From: Actinoplanes siamensis
GTDB lineage: Bacteria > Actinomycetota > Actinomycetes > Mycobacteriales > Micromonosporaceae
NCBI RefSeq assembly: GCF_016862395.1
Contig: NZ_BOMW01000024.1
Span: 1 to 64,000, forward strand
Length of the DNA: 64,000 bases
Reading direction: 5' to 3'
Shown here: one piece after another, positions 23,907 through 33,173 of the stretch
Layout of the letters: each line of letters starts with the position of its first letter
How positions within the stretch are numbered: position 1 is the first letter of the stretch
Translations under genes and position numbers: made by a program
Notes under the pieces: model-generated
What the model saw: only the letters and a program-made list of their open reading frames with translations
Told to the model about the DNA's origin: nothing
Databases searched by the model: none

Positions 23907-25115
23907 ATGTCGCCCAGCCGCCGTCAATTCCTCACCCTGACCGCCGCCGCCGTCACCGTGGCCGCCTGCAGCCCACCGGAGAACAACAGCCCGTCCTCCG
24001 GCGCCTCCGGTCCGGTCCCGGACAGGCCGTCGAAACCGGTCACCCTCAACGTGCTCGACGTCGCCGGCAACCTGCAGCTCACCCAGGGCATGATCGACGA
24101 CTTCGTGGCGAAGAACGGCGCGGTGGTCGAGCGGGTCACGTACACCAAGGCGACCGCCCCGGAGCTGGTCGGCAAGATCAAGGCGCAGCAGGCGGCGAAC
24201 CGGGTGGACGTCGACCTCGTGCTGACCGGGGTGGACGGCCTGGCCGCCGGGATCGATCAGCGGTTGTGGGTGCCGCTGCTGCCGGCGTACGCCAGTCGTC
24301 TCTCCGGCATGGGGGACTACCTGCCCGGCGCGGCCGCCATGCAGAAGCTGGCCGGCAACGAGGGCGTGACCGTCACCTACTATCCGTCCGGGCCGCTGAT
24401 CGAGTACCTGCCGGCTAAGGTGCCGAACCCACCGAAGACGGCGCAGGCGCTGCTGGAGTACGCGAATGCCAACCCGGGCGCGGTGCAGTACGCCCGGCCG
24501 TCCAACTCGGGACCGGGCCGCACCTTCCTGATGGGCCTGCCCTATCTGCTCGGTGACTCCGACCCGAAGGACCCGGTCGACGGCTGGGCGAAGACCTGGG
24601 ACTACCTCAAGCGGCTCGGCGAGTCGATCACCCTATACCCGTCGACGACCAGCGAGACCATGAAGAACCTGGCCAACGGCTCAGCCAAGATCATCGCGTC
24701 GACGACCGGCTGGGACATCAACCCTCGGGTGCTCGGGACCGTACCGAAGGAGGCCGCGATCGGCACCCTGGAGGGCTTCCACTGGGTCACCGACGCGCAC
24801 TACGCGGTGGTGCCGAAGGGTGTCTCGGCCGACAAGCAGTCCGCCGTGCTGAACCTGCTGGCCTGGATGCTCACCCCGGAACAGCAGGCCAAGGCGTACG
24901 ACAAGGGCTACTTCTACCCAGGTCCGGCGGTGGCGGACGTGCCGATCACGATGGCGCCCGCCGGCAGCCAGCAGGCGATCAAGGACTACGGGCGGCCGGA
25001 GTACGAGGAACTGATCGCCGGCAACCCGGTCGAGGTGCCGCTGGCGGCGTCGGCGCTGGTGGCCGCTTTCGACAAGTGGGACCGTGAGGTCGGCGGCGCC
25101 AAGGTGAAGAAGTGA
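23907..25115 (+). CDS. ABC transporter substrate-binding lipoprotein
   Basis: This 402-aa secreted binding protein has a Tat-like RRQFLT motif and a lipobox VAAC at residue 20 or so. The mature part resembles the iron/polyamine/phosphonate-type class (VTLNVLDVAGNLQLTQGMIDDF, LVLTGVDGLAAGIDQRLWVPLL, WMLTPEQQAKAYDKGYFYPG). The start at 23907 follows GAAGGGA. It is the first structural gene of the operon; because the last gene is mannonate dehydratase, the ligand is probably a sugar acid (inference). Confidence 0.88.
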   Translation: MSPSRRQFLTLTAAAVTVAACSPPENNSPSSGASGPVPDRPSKPVTLNVLDVAGNLQLTQGMIDDFVAKNGAVVERVTYTKATAPELVGKIKAQQAANRVDVDLVLTGVDGLAAGIDQRLWVPLLPAYASRLSGMGDYLPGAAAMQKLAGNEGVTVTYYPSGPLIEYLPAKVPNPPKTAQALLEYANANPGAVQYARPSNSGPGRTFLMGLPYLLGDSDPKDPVDGWAKTWDYLKRLGESITLYPSTTSETMKNLANGSAKIIASTTGWDINPRVLGTVPKEAAIGTLEGFHWVTDAHYAVVPKGVSADKQSAVLNLLAWMLTPEQQAKAYDKGYFYPGPAVADVPITMAPAGSQQAIKDYGRPEYEELIAGNPVEVPLAASALVAAFDKWDREVGGAKVKK

Positions 25116-26149
25116 CCGGCTTCGAGACGCTGCGCCTGGACGGGGTGACCCGCCGGTTCGGGGACGCGGACGCGCTGACCGGGCTCGACTTGGAGATCCG
25201 GCGCGGGGAGTTCATCGCGCTGCTCGGGCCGTCCGGCTGCGGCAAGTCCACCGCGCTGAACTGCTTGGCGGGGCTGCTGCCGCTCAGTGACGGCAGCATC
25301 TGGCGGGACGGGACCAGGCTCGACACGCTGCCGCCGGAGCGCCGCGGATTCGGGATGGTGTTCCAGAACTACGCGTTGTTCCCGCACCTGTCCGTACGAA
25401 ATAATGTCGCTTTCGGCCTGAAAATGCGCGGTGTGCCGCGGGCCCAGGCGCGACGCCGCACCGAGGACGCGATCCGTCTGGTCCACCTCGAGGAGCATGC
25501 CGGCAAGCTGCCCGGACAGCTCTCCGGCGGTCAGCAGCAGCGGGTCGCGATCGCCCGCGCCGTGGTCGTCGAGCCGTCGCTCGTGCTGATGGACGAGCCA
25601 CTGAGCAACCTCGACGCGAAGCTGCGCCTGGAGATGCGCACCGAGATCCGCCGCCTGCATCAGAACCTCGGCCTGACCACCGTCTACGTGACCCACGACC
25701 AGGAGGAGGCGCTCTCCATGGCGGACCGCCTGGTGGTGCTCCGGGCCGGGCGCGTGCAGCAGATCGGGACGCCCGAGCAGGTGCACACCCGGCCGGCGAA
25801 CCGGCACGTGGCCGACTTCATGGGCTTCCGCAATCTGCTGCCGGGCCGCTCCGTGGACGACCATTTCAAGATCAACGACTTGGGGGTACGGGTGTCCGGC
25901 ACGTCCGTGGGCGAGATCCACAAGGGCGACCCGGTCGTGGCGGCGATCCGCCCCGAGGACGTGCTGCTGCGGCCCGGCGGGTTCGAGGTCACCGTCGAGG
26001 TCGCGGAGTATCACGGCCGGGAGATCGCCGCCGAGGTGCGTACTACCGACGGCCTGACCCTGCACCTGCGCACGTCGCAGCGGCTGGCCCCGGGGGACAA
26101 GGTAGGCGTCGACCTGCCCGCCGACCGGTTGCTGGTGTTCCCGGCATGA
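25112..26149 (+). CDS. ABC transporter ATP-binding protein, PotA/FbpC type
   Basis: This 345-aa ATPase has Walker A GPSGCGKST, Q-loop MVFQNYALFPHLSV, signature LSGGQQQR, Walker B LVLMDEPLSNLDA and the switch THDQEEALSMADR. The C-terminal 100 residues form the TOBE regulatory domain found in PotA/FbpC-type importers. Its GTG overlaps the stop of the binding-protein gene (GTGA). It energises the importer with the two permeases that follow. Confidence 0.93.
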   Translation: MTGFETLRLDGVTRRFGDADALTGLDLEIRRGEFIALLGPSGCGKSTALNCLAGLLPLSDGSIWRDGTRLDTLPPERRGFGMVFQNYALFPHLSVRNNVAFGLKMRGVPRAQARRRTEDAIRLVHLEEHAGKLPGQLSGGQQQRVAIARAVVVEPSLVLMDEPLSNLDAKLRLEMRTEIRRLHQNLGLTTVYVTHDQEEALSMADRLVVLRAGRVQQIGTPEQVHTRPANRHVADFMGFRNLLPGRSVDDHFKINDLGVRVSGTSVGEIHKGDPVVAAIRPEDVLLRPGGFEVTVEVAEYHGREIAAEVRTTDGLTLHLRTSQRLAPGDKVGVDLPADRLLVFPA

Positions 26150-27033
26150 GCACCGCCACCCTCGCGGCCCGACACCGCCTCGCCGAGCGGGGTATCGACC
26201 CGCAACTGTTCCTGCTGATCCCGGCCACGGTGTTCGTCGTGGCGCTGTTCATCTACCCGTTCTGCTACGGCATCGCGGTGTCGCTGCAGCCGGCGCAGGG
26301 CGGGGCGCTCGCCGCGTACCGGGCCTTCTTCACCGACGCCTACCAGCGCGACACGATCGCCACGACGCTCGCGATCTCGCTGCCGGCGGCGCTGTTCAAC
26401 GTGCTCGCCGCCGTGCCGATCGCCTACCGGATGCGCGGGCGGTTCCGCGGGAAGCGGCTGCTCACCATCATCCTGGTGGTGCCGATCACGCTGGGCACCG
26501 TGCTGACCGCCGAGGGCCTGCTGAACTTCCTCGGGCCGACCGGCTGGTTCAACCGGGTGCTGCTCTCCACCGGGCTGGCCGATCGGCCGGTGACGCTCAC
26601 CCACAACTACTGGGGTGTGTTCTTCTCGCTGGTGATCACCGGGTTCCCGTTCGCGTTCCTGCTCGTGCTCTCCTACCTGTCCGGGATCGATCCGAGCCTG
26701 GAGAGAGCGGCGGCGACGCTCGGAGCCGGATGGGCGCAACGGTTCTTCCGGATCACGCTGCCGTTGCTGGCCCCGGGACTGGCCACGACGTTCTGCCTGA
26801 CCTTCGTCCTGGCGTTCAGCGTCTTCCCGTCGGCGATCCTGGTCGGTGATCCGTCCGGCAGCACCCGGGTGATCAGCGTCGCCGCCTACGAGGCCGCCTA
26901 CGTGCGGTACGACTACGCCGCCGCGTCGGCCGCCGCGATCGTCATGGGCGCCGTCGAACTGGTGGTGATCAGCATCGTTCTGGGACTGCGGAGTCTGCTC
27001 TACACCGGATCGACGGCGGGAGGAAAAGGATGA
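26146..27033 (+). CDS. ABC transporter permease 1
   Basis: This 295-aa protein has about six membrane segments starting [19 protein letters not shown]. The cytoplasmic EAA-type loop is [25 protein letters not shown], where the permease touches the ATPase. It overlaps the ATPase gene stop by 4 bp. It is the CysU/PotB-type half of the channel and pairs with the next gene. Confidence 0.9.
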   Translation: MSTATLAARHRLAERGIDPQLFLLIPATVFVVALFIYPFCYGIAVSLQPAQGGALAAYRAFFTDAYQRDTIATTLAISLPAALFNVLAAVPIAYRMRGRFRGKRLLTIILVVPITLGTVLTAEGLLNFLGPTGWFNRVLLSTGLADRPVTLTHNYWGVFFSLVITGFPFAFLLVLSYLSGIDPSLERAAATLGAGWAQRFFRITLPLLAPGLATTFCLTFVLAFSVFPSAILVGDPSGSTRVISVAAYEAAYVRYDYAAASAAAIVMGAVELVVISIVLGLRSLLYTGSTAGGKG

Positions 27034-27863
27034 GACGCCGGATCGTGGCCAGCCCTGGCGCCTGGGTGGTGTGGGGCCTGGTGGCCGTCTTCTTCGCCGG
27101 TCTGGCCGGGGTGATCGGGTCGGTGGTGGTCAACTCGTTCGGCGTGCGCTGGTTCGACACCTGGCTGCCGGAGTCCTACACCACACAGTGGTACGGCCAG
27201 GCGTGGACGGATTTCACCCTGTTGCCGGTGCTCACCGTCACGCTCCTGGTCTGCCTGCTGGTGGCGGGCATCTCCGTGCTGGTCGGGGTGCCCGCGGCGT
27301 ACGTGCTGGCCCGTCGCAAGTTCCCCGGCGGCAGGCTGCTCCACCTGCTGTTCCTGCTGCCGATCCTGATGCCGCCGATCACCTACGGCATCCCGCTGGC
27401 CACGGTGCTCTACAAGTACGGGCTCGCCGGTCATCTGTCCGGGGTGGTGCTCGCCAATCTGGTGCCGTCGGTGCCGTTCGTGATCCTCACGATGACGCCG
27501 TTCATCGAGCAGATCGACCCGACGATCGAGCGGGCCGCGCGGATGTGCGGGGCGCGGACGCGGCACGTGTTCGGCAGAATTCTGGCGCCGTTGCTGGTGC
27601 CCGGCATCCTCGCGGCGTCGATCCTGGTCGTGGTGCGCACGGTGGGCATGTTCGAGTTGACCTTCCTGACCGCCGGGCCGGATTCGCAGACGCTTGTGGT
27701 GGCGCTGTTCTACTCGATGTCCGCGGCCGGCATCCGGGCGCAGCAGTCGGTCGACGCGATGGCGGTCATCTACTGCGTGATGATGCTGGTCCTGCTGGTG
27801 GTGGCACTGCGGTTCGTGAATCCGACCCAACTCGTCGCCCGGGTGAAGGAGGACCCGGAGTGA
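27030..27863 (+). CDS. ABC transporter permease 2
   Basis: This 277-aa PotC-type permease has six hydrophobic segments, and its EAA loop reads [25 protein letters not shown]. It overlaps both neighbours by 4 bp (ATGA with permease 1 and GTGA with the dehydratase), so the five genes are a tightly coupled unit. Confidence 0.9.
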   Translation: MRRRIVASPGAWVVWGLVAVFFAGLAGVIGSVVVNSFGVRWFDTWLPESYTTQWYGQAWTDFTLLPVLTVTLLVCLLVAGISVLVGVPAAYVLARRKFPGGRLLHLLFLLPILMPPITYGIPLATVLYKYGLAGHLSGVVLANLVPSVPFVILTMTPFIEQIDPTIERAARMCGARTRHVFGRILAPLLVPGILAASILVVVRTVGMFELTFLTAGPDSQTLVVALFYSMSAAGIRAQQSVDAMAVIYCVMMLVLLVVALRFVNPTQLVARVKEDPE

Positions 27864-29068
27864 GGATCACCGACGCCCGTGTGATCCTGACCTGTCCGGG
27901 GCGCAACTTCGTCACCCTGAAGATCGTGACGGAGGACGGGGTCACCGGGGTGGGCGATGCGACGCTCAACGGGCGGGAGCTCGCGGTCGCCGCCTACCTG
28001 CGCGAACACGTCGTCCCGGTGCTGATCGGGCGGGACGCCGCGCGGATCGAGGACACCTGGCAGTACCTGTACAAGGGGGCCTACTGGCGGCGTGGGCCGG
28101 TGACCATGACGGCCATCGCGGCCGTGGACACCGCTCTCTGGGACATCAAGGGGAAAGTGGCCGGGTTGCCGGTGTATCAGCTGCTCGGCGGTCGATCCCG
28201 GGAAGGGGTGACCGTTTACGGCCACGCCCACGGGGAGACGGTCGAGGGGCTGCTGGCGGAGATCTCGCGATACGCCGGCTCCGGGTATCGTGCGGTACGG
28301 GTCCAGTCCGGGGTCCCCGGGCTGTCGTCGGTCTACGGGGTGGGCACGCCCGGGGTGACCTACGAGCCGGCCTCGTCCCCGGTGCCGGCGGAGGCGGTCT
28401 GGGACACCGAGCGGTATCTCGACCACCTCCCGCGGGTCTTCGCGGACGTCCGCGCGGAGTTCGGGCCGGGTCTCAAGCTGCTGCACGACGTCCATCACCG
28501 GCTGACCCCGATCGAGGCGGCGCGTCTGGGCCGGAGCCTGGAGCCGTACGCGCTGACCTGGCTGGAGGATCCGGTCCCGGCCGAGCTGCAGGAGGGCTTC
28601 CGGCTGATCCGGCGGCACACCACCACGCCGCTCGCGGTGGGCGAGGTGTTCAACTCGCTCTGGGACTGCCGGCAGCTGATCTCCGAGCAGCTCGTCGACT
28701 ACATCCGGGCCACAGTGGTGCACGCCGGCGGCATCACCCACCTGCGCCGGATCTTCGACCTCGCGGCGATCCACCAGGTGCGCAGCGGCTCGCACGGCGC
28801 GACGGATCTGTCGCCGGTGTGCATGGCCGCCGCCCTGCACGTGGACATCGCGATCCCCAACTTCGGTCTGCAGGAGTACCTGCCGCACTCCGCCGAGACG
28901 GACGCGGTCTTTCCGCACGGCTACCACTTCGAGGGTGGCTACCTGCATCCGTCCGAGACGCCCGGGCTGGGCGTGGACATCGACGAGGAGCTGGCCGCGC
29001 GGTATCCGTACCGCCCGGCCGCCCTGCCGGTCAACCGGCTGCGGGACGGCACGCTGCACGACTGGTGA
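27860..29068 (+). CDS. manD: D-mannonate dehydratase family protein (enolase superfamily)
   Basis: This 402-aa protein matches the ManD/RspA subgroup in length and residues. Metal ligands D210, E236 and E262 (LLHDVHH, WLEDPVP, VGEVFNS), base H212, R147 and Y159 (RVQSGVP, VYG) and the C-terminal LHDW at 399-402 are all visible. The family dehydrates D-mannonate to 2-keto-3-deoxygluconate; some members act on gluconate or only weakly. The GTG at 27860 overlaps the permease stop. Residue 314 is Ala (SHGATD), a position where the subgroup is known to vary. The operon suggests a sugar-acid diet. Confidence 0.88.
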   Translation: MRITDARVILTCPGRNFVTLKIVTEDGVTGVGDATLNGRELAVAAYLREHVVPVLIGRDAARIEDTWQYLYKGAYWRRGPVTMTAIAAVDTALWDIKGKVAGLPVYQLLGGRSREGVTVYGHAHGETVEGLLAEISRYAGSGYRAVRVQSGVPGLSSVYGVGTPGVTYEPASSPVPAEAVWDTERYLDHLPRVFADVRAEFGPGLKLLHDVHHRLTPIEAARLGRSLEPYALTWLEDPVPAELQEGFRLIRRHTTTPLAVGEVFNSLWDCRQLISEQLVDYIRATVVHAGGITHLRRIFDLAAIHQVRSGSHGATDLSPVCMAAALHVDIAIPNFGLQEYLPHSAETDAVFPHGYHFEGGYLHPSETPGLGVDIDEELAARYPYRPAALPVNRLRDGTLHDW

Positions 29069-29152
29069 GGGGGATTGCGGGAAGAGGCGGAACGTGTTCG
29101 GTATGTGTCGGCGGAACGTCGGGCGCCGGGGGCGGGATGATCGGGACGGGCG

Positions 29153-29440
29153 GTGCGGGATGATCGAGCGGTGGAAGTTGTGCTCGACGGCGGAGACCGG
29201 CGCTGCGTACTGCTGCTGATCGAGCTGCGCAAGCTGATCTCGACCCTTTCGCCCGGCGCCGTGGTGCACCTGATCGCCACGGATCCGGCCGCGCCGCTGG
29301 ACCTGCCGGCCTGGTGCCACCTGACCGGGCACACGTATCTCGGCCCGGTCCCGGGAGACCGGCCCACCTACGCGGTCGAGGTGGCCGCCGCCGCGAAGGC
29401 CACCGACGCCGACCGCCCCTGGCGGCTCAGGAACTCGTGA
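29153..29440 (+). CDS. TusA/SirA-like small protein
   Basis: This is a 95-aa protein with the beta-alpha-beta pattern of TusA-type sulfur carriers (VEVVLDGGDRRCVLLLIELRKLISTLSPGAVVHLIATDP, given by segments). The canonical CPxP is replaced by RCVLLLIE, so one Cys remains without the prolines. A conserved-looking WCHLTGHTYLG follows. Members of this actinobacterial variety are annotated as sulfurtransferase TusA family, but sulfur transfer is unproven. The GTG at 29153 was chosen; GTG at 29171 is an alternative. Confidence 0.7.
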   Translation: MRDDRAVEVVLDGGDRRCVLLLIELRKLISTLSPGAVVHLIATDPAAPLDLPAWCHLTGHTYLGPVPGDRPTYAVEVAAAAKATDADRPWRLRNS

Positions 29441-29547
29441 GCGTGGCCAGAGCATCCGGGGAAGGCGGGCCACCGGAGCGGCTCGGGCGCCGACACAACG
29501 TCCCAGGCCAACGCTGGGCGTAGTGGCGACCTACGACAAAATGATCA

Positions 29548-29581
29548 GGCCGGGACCGCTGAGATTCTCAGCGTCCCGGCC
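29548..29581. terminator. Bidirectional terminator hairpin
   Basis: GGCCGGGACCGCTGAG (29548-29563) and CTCAGCGTCCCGGCC (29567-29581) pair over 15 bp with one bulged C and the loop ATT. It separates the convergent TusA-like and lipoprotein genes. Confidence 0.8.
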
Positions 29582-29600
29582 CGGGAGATGACCGGCTGTG

Positions 29601-30080
29601 TCAGCCGACCTTGGCGTGGTCCCGTGAGGTGGGGTCGGCCGAGCCGGCGCCGCCCCCGGTGCTCGGCGTGGTGATGCTCGCCTTGACCGCGTCGGTGTCC
29701 TGGCAGGCGGTCCGCAGCTTGAGGATCGCCGTGCTGACTTCGGCGGTCAGGACCGCCTCGTCCGGCTCGCCGGCGGCTGCCTGCGCCTTCTGCACCGAGG
29801 TGTCGAGCACGTCGGTGGCCGCCGTGACGATCGTGCTCTTGGCAGTCTTACCCAGAGCGACGATGTCGACCGCGGTGGCCAGGTCCAGGTCGCGCCCGTT
29901 CTCGCCGCGGGTGGCCTGGTCGGCCAGGGTGCAGGCGCCCGCGGTGCCCTTGTCCAGGCCGGCCACGTCCGGTCCCGCCCCGGCCGCGGTGGCGGTCGCA
30001 GGGGAGTCTTCGCTGTTAGCGCAGCCGGTGATCGCCAGTAGGGTGCACGTGGCGACGGCTGCGATGGTGGATCCACGCAT
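29601..30080 (-). CDS. Small lipoprotein, unidentified
   Basis: The signal peptide MRGSTIAAVATCTLLAITGC ends at a lipobox Cys. The mature part is helical and Ala/Thr/Asp-rich, with one CTLADQATRGENGRDLDL segment and a later TACQDTDAVKASI. No family is recognised. The start at 30080 is the shortest that leaves a good signal; a GTG at 30101 is possible. Confidence 0.7.
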   Translation of the reverse strand: MRGSTIAAVATCTLLAITGCANSEDSPATATAAGAGPDVAGLDKGTAGACTLADQATRGENGRDLDLATAVDIVALGKTAKSTIVTAATDVLDTSVQKAQAAAGEPDEAVLTAEVSTAILKLRTACQDTDAVKASITTPSTGGGAGSADPTSRDHAKVG

Positions 30081-30545
30081 GGTGCGGGAGGTTACCCGCA
30101 CACGGTGATATCGGACGGGCTTGGGGTAGCTCAGTGTGAGGTACAGAACGTCCGATCTGCCCCTGCTTTTGTGGTCTGGCGCATAGTTATAACGCCGGAC
30201 GGTAGCGATGGTGATGTCACGCAGAGCGATAATGCGTGATCATGACACTGATCGACGTGCTGGGTTTCCACAGCTGCTCACCCGCCCTCGCTGGGGATCC
30301 TGCATGTCGACGGGCAACGATGGGTGACGTACGCCTCCCTGCGGCGGAGCAAGCCGCCGGCCGTACGTTTCGTCTCGGTCGGTCTTCCCGCACTGCTTCG
30401 CACCCGGCCGCGCGCTGGCCAAGCGGGCGCCGCGATGTCCTAATCGCCGGCGGAGGGCTCCTGGACCACGGGGCCGCCGCCCGGACGGCGCACCATGGCC
30501 ACGGGACCACCCATTCCCTCAGGGAGGCCGGGATCGCGACGCCGT
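30081..30545. other. Intergenic stretch with no confident gene
   Basis: A plus-strand frame near 30290-30450 contains GILHVDGQRWVTYASLRRSK and RFVSVGLPALL, which looks protein-like but has no start and is short, so it could be a relic. The promoter of the lipoprotein gene should lie at the left end. Confidence 0.35.
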
Positions 30546-31157
30546 TCAGGCGGCCGGGACCGCCGGGTCGCTCAGGAGGCGGGGGGCTACCAGCGCCGCG
30601 ACTTCGCGGAACGTGTCGGGCAGGGAGGTCTCCGGGTGGTCGAGCCAGTGCTGCACGCTCGTCCGCAGCGCCGTCATAAACACGGCGACCAGCAGCCGGG
30701 CGCGCAGTTCCGCGTCCGGCCCGGTGAAGCGGCCGGCGATCTCGGCGGCCAGGTCGCGTTCGATCGCCGTGTAGGCCGCGATCTGGTGCGCCAGGTGGTT
30801 CGGGTCGTGGTACAGCTCGCGGCGCTGGACCAGCCAGGAGGTGTCCGTGTCGGCGAACGCCTCGGTGAGCAGGTCCAGGGCCGTGCCGGTGAGAACGTTC
30901 CACGGATCGGCGGCCGGCTGCCGGCGGATCGAGTCGCACAGCCGGCGCATCCGATAGGCGTCGCGGTAGTAGAAGACCTCTTCCTTGTTCGCGAAATAGT
31001 TCGTGAACGTTCGCCGTGAGACCCCCGCGGCTTCCGCGATGGCATCGATCGTGACGTTGTCGGCGCCGCGCTCGGCGGCCAGCCGGACGGCGGCCTCGTG
31101 CAGCGCCATCCGGGTGGCCATCTTTTTACGTTCGCGCAGCCCGAGGTTCTCCTCCAC
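30546..31157 (-). CDS. TetR-family regulator
   Basis: This 203-aa protein has the TetR HTH (VTIDAIAEAAGVSRRTFTNYFANKEEV, residues 35-62) and an all-helical ligand and dimer domain. It is divergent from an LPG-synthase-like membrane protein, with repeated AGTGCAAAC elements between them, so local control of that gene is likely. ATG at 31157. Confidence 0.9.
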   Translation of the reverse strand: MEENLGLRERKKMATRMALHEAAVRLAAERGADNVTIDAIAEAAGVSRRTFTNYFANKEEVFYYRDAYRMRRLCDSIRRQPAADPWNVLTGTALDLLTEAFADTDTSWLVQRRELYHDPNHLAHQIAAYTAIERDLAAEIAGRFTGPDAELRARLLVAVFMTALRTSVQHWLDHPETSLPDTFREVAALVAPRLLSDPAVPAA

Positions 31158-31181
31158 ACCGCAACCCTAATGCGACGTGAG

Positions 31182-31218
31182 CCACTTCTCAAAGTGCAAA
31201 CTTGCCTGGAGTGCAAAC
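31182..31218. promoter_or_regulatory. Candidate operator between TetR and the LPG-synthase-like gene
   Basis: AGTGCAAAC occurs at 31193-31201 and again at 31210-31218, 17 bp apart. CACTTCTCAAAGTG (31183-31196) is a partial palindrome overlapping the first copy. The location between divergent genes suggests TetR binding. Confidence 0.5.
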
Positions 31219-31237
31219 AAAGGCGAGGCTGAGTGCT

Positions 31238-32323
31238 GTGAGCACCTGGGCGGATGCGGCGGCGCGGCGACGGGCCTGGAAGTGGCTGTCGCGCACCGCC
31301 GTGCTCGCCGTCGCCGCGGCCGCCGTCTGGCTCACGGTGCGCGGTCGCCTCCCGACCCCAGGGGCGATGTGGACCATTCTGCGTACGGCGGACGCCCGCT
31401 GGGTGGCGGCGGCACTGGCCGCGCAGGTCGTGTCCCAGGTTGCGTTCGCGCTGCAGCAGCGCCACCTCCTCGCGGCGGTCGGGGTGCCCGTCTCCCGGGT
31501 GGGGATCGTGGCCATCACCTATGCCCGTTCCGCGATCAGCCTGGCCCTGCCGGCCGGCTCCGCCATGTCGGCCGCCTACGCCGTCCAGCAGTACCGGCGG
31601 CGCGGCGCCTCCGGCCCGACCGCCGCCACGGTCACCGTGCTGTCCATGGCGGCGTCGATGGGCGGCCTGCTGGCGGTGTGCGTGCTGGCGTTCGGTCAGG
31701 GCCCGCTGCTCAGCTGGTGGCATTCCGCGTCCTACGAGGCCGTCGCCGCCGCGGCGGTGCTGGTGTCCGCCCTGATCACGGCGGTGCGCTCCCGCCCCCG
31801 TACCCGCCGATCGCCCAGCCCCGGCCACGATCGGCCCGCACCCGGCACCGCCGAACCCTCCGCTCTGCGGAGATTCCGAACCCGCCTGCGCCGGGAGTGG
31901 ACGGCGGCCGTGACCGCCGCCCGCTCGATCCGCCCCGTCGACGGCGCGGCAGCCCTTCTCTGGTCCGCGCTGAACTGGGCAGCAGACGCGTTCTGCCTGG
32001 TCGCCGCCGCGCAGGCCTGCGGCTTGCCGGCCAGCTGGCAGACCGTCGGCGCGGCGTACCTGGTGGCCCAGGTCGTGCGCCAGATCCCGCTGAGCCCCGG
32101 CGGCCTCGGGTTCGTGGAGGCCAGTCTGGTCACCGCCCTGAGCATCGGAGCCTCCCCGGCCACCGCGGCAGCGGCCGTACTCGGCTATCGCCTCGTCTCG
32201 TTCTGGCTGATCCTCCCGGTCGGCCTGATCACCTACCTCGGCCTACGCCGGCTGCCAGCACAGCCGGCGGAGTTCCCAACCTCCCCGCTGCTATCACCCC
32301 GCTTCGCAGAGTCGTCGCGCTAG
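31238..32323 (+). CDS. Lysylphosphatidylglycerol synthase TM-region-like membrane protein
   Basis: This 361-aa integral membrane protein has about eight hydrophobic segments and the pattern of the LPG synthase/YbhN membrane family (RSAISLALPAGSAMSAAYAVQQYRR, VAQVVRQIPLSPGGLGFVEASL, YRLVSFWLILPVGLITYLGLRR, quoted in part). No C-terminal aminoacyl-transferase domain is attached, so it is the flippase-like half only. GTG at 31238 follows AGGCGAGG. Possibly regulated by the divergent TetR. Substrate lipid unknown. Confidence 0.82.
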   Translation: MSTWADAAARRRAWKWLSRTAVLAVAAAAVWLTVRGRLPTPGAMWTILRTADARWVAAALAAQVVSQVAFALQQRHLLAAVGVPVSRVGIVAITYARSAISLALPAGSAMSAAYAVQQYRRRGASGPTAATVTVLSMAASMGGLLAVCVLAFGQGPLLSWWHSASYEAVAAAAVLVSALITAVRSRPRTRRSPSPGHDRPAPGTAEPSALRRFRTRLRREWTAAVTAARSIRPVDGAAALLWSALNWAADAFCLVAAAQACGLPASWQTVGAAYLVAQVVRQIPLSPGGLGFVEASLVTALSIGASPATAAAAVLGYRLVSFWLILPVGLITYLGLRRLPAQPAEFPTSPLLSPRFAESSR

Positions 32324-32362
32324 CTCTCCGCAAGTCCGCCCTGCCCTGCTGGCCCGGCCTCG

Positions 32363-32505
32363 CCCAGCCCGGCCCTGCTGGCCCAGCCCGGCCCTGCTGG
32401 CCCAGCCCGGCCCTGCTGGCCCAGCCCGGCCCTGCTGGCCCAGCCCGGTCCGGCCTCGCCCGGCCCGGCCCGGCCCGGCCCGGCCCTGCGCAGGCTCTGT
32501 CCAGC
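32363..32505. repeat. 4.5 copies of a 19-bp repeat followed by GGCCC pentamers
   Basis: CCCAGCCCGGCCCTGCTGG repeats without change from 32363 to 32438 and partly to 32447, followed by a run of GGCCC/CGGCC pentamers. A 19-bp period breaks any reading frame, and there are no spacers, so this is a simple tandem array, downstream of the LPG-synthase-like gene. Confidence 0.9.
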
Positions 32506-32783
32506 CCAGCCTTGCTTGTCAGGCCCGGCTCAGCCCGGTGCCCGTCGGCGCAGGTCTCCTCGGCCCAGGTCGACGCGGCTCGGCGCTGCGCGGTCCGGCT
32601 CGGCGCAGTCCCGCCCTGCCTGGCCCAACGCGACGCTGCCGAGCGTGCCCGCGCCCAGCGCAATACGGTCATGCCCAGCCCGCACTCGGCGGCGCCGTCA
32701 GCTTGGCTTGTCCTCTTCGGTCTAGCCAAGTCCTGGTGCTCGCTTCGGCCACGGGTCGCTCGGCGATCCGGGCCCGCCCGCTG

Positions 32784-33060
32784 TCAGTCGAAGTTCAGCC
32801 CTCCCGTCCGGGTACGCTTGAGCTCGAAGAACCCCGGATAGTTCGCCATCGTCCGTGCGGTGTCGAAGAGCCGGGTGGCCTCCTCACCACGCGGAATCCG
32901 GTTGAGGACCGGGCCGAGGAACGCGACCCCGTCGATGTGGATCGTCGGGTGCCGACGTCCTCACCGACCGGGTCCATGCCCTCGTGGTGGAACTTGCGCA
33001 GTGCCTCGTCCCACTCCGGCGACTCGGCGGCCGCTGCCAGGCCGGCGGGCAGGTCCCTCC
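32784..33060 (-). pseudogene. Frameshifted C-terminal fragment of a DsbA-family mycothiol-dependent nitroreductase
   Basis: Read with one frameshift, the minus strand gives [34 protein letters not shown], then [31 protein letters not shown] and [18 protein letters not shown] (quoted in segments). This strongly resembles the C-terminal half of Rv2466c-type proteins. A base is missing near 32950, between GEDVGT and TIHIDG. The N-terminal half with the active-site cysteine is gone. Confidence 0.72.
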
Positions 33061-33122
33061 GAGCGCCAATCCTGCCGCAGCTGGATAGGCCAATGCATCA
33101 GACCAGGGTGGTAATCCGAAGT

Positions 33123-33138
33123 TCAGACCCAGGTCTGA
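33123..33138 (+). promoter_or_regulatory. Palindrome upstream of the acyltransferase gene
   Basis: TCAGACCCAGGTCTGA has 7-bp perfect arms around CA, 35 bp before the acyltransferase ATG. It looks like a repressor site; no obvious partner gene is adjacent. Confidence 0.5.
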
Positions 33139-33173
33139 CGCGGCCGTCGCCCGGACCGCATAGCTTCGCTGCC

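Noticed and set aside
27071..27859. Long upstream extension of the mannonate dehydratase frame
   Set aside because: This part is a shadow of permease 2 in another frame; GTG at 27860 gives the normal family length and residue numbering.
32363..32447. Tandem 19-bp repeats as a possible CRISPR array
   Set aside because: Units are contiguous without spacers and no cas genes are present.
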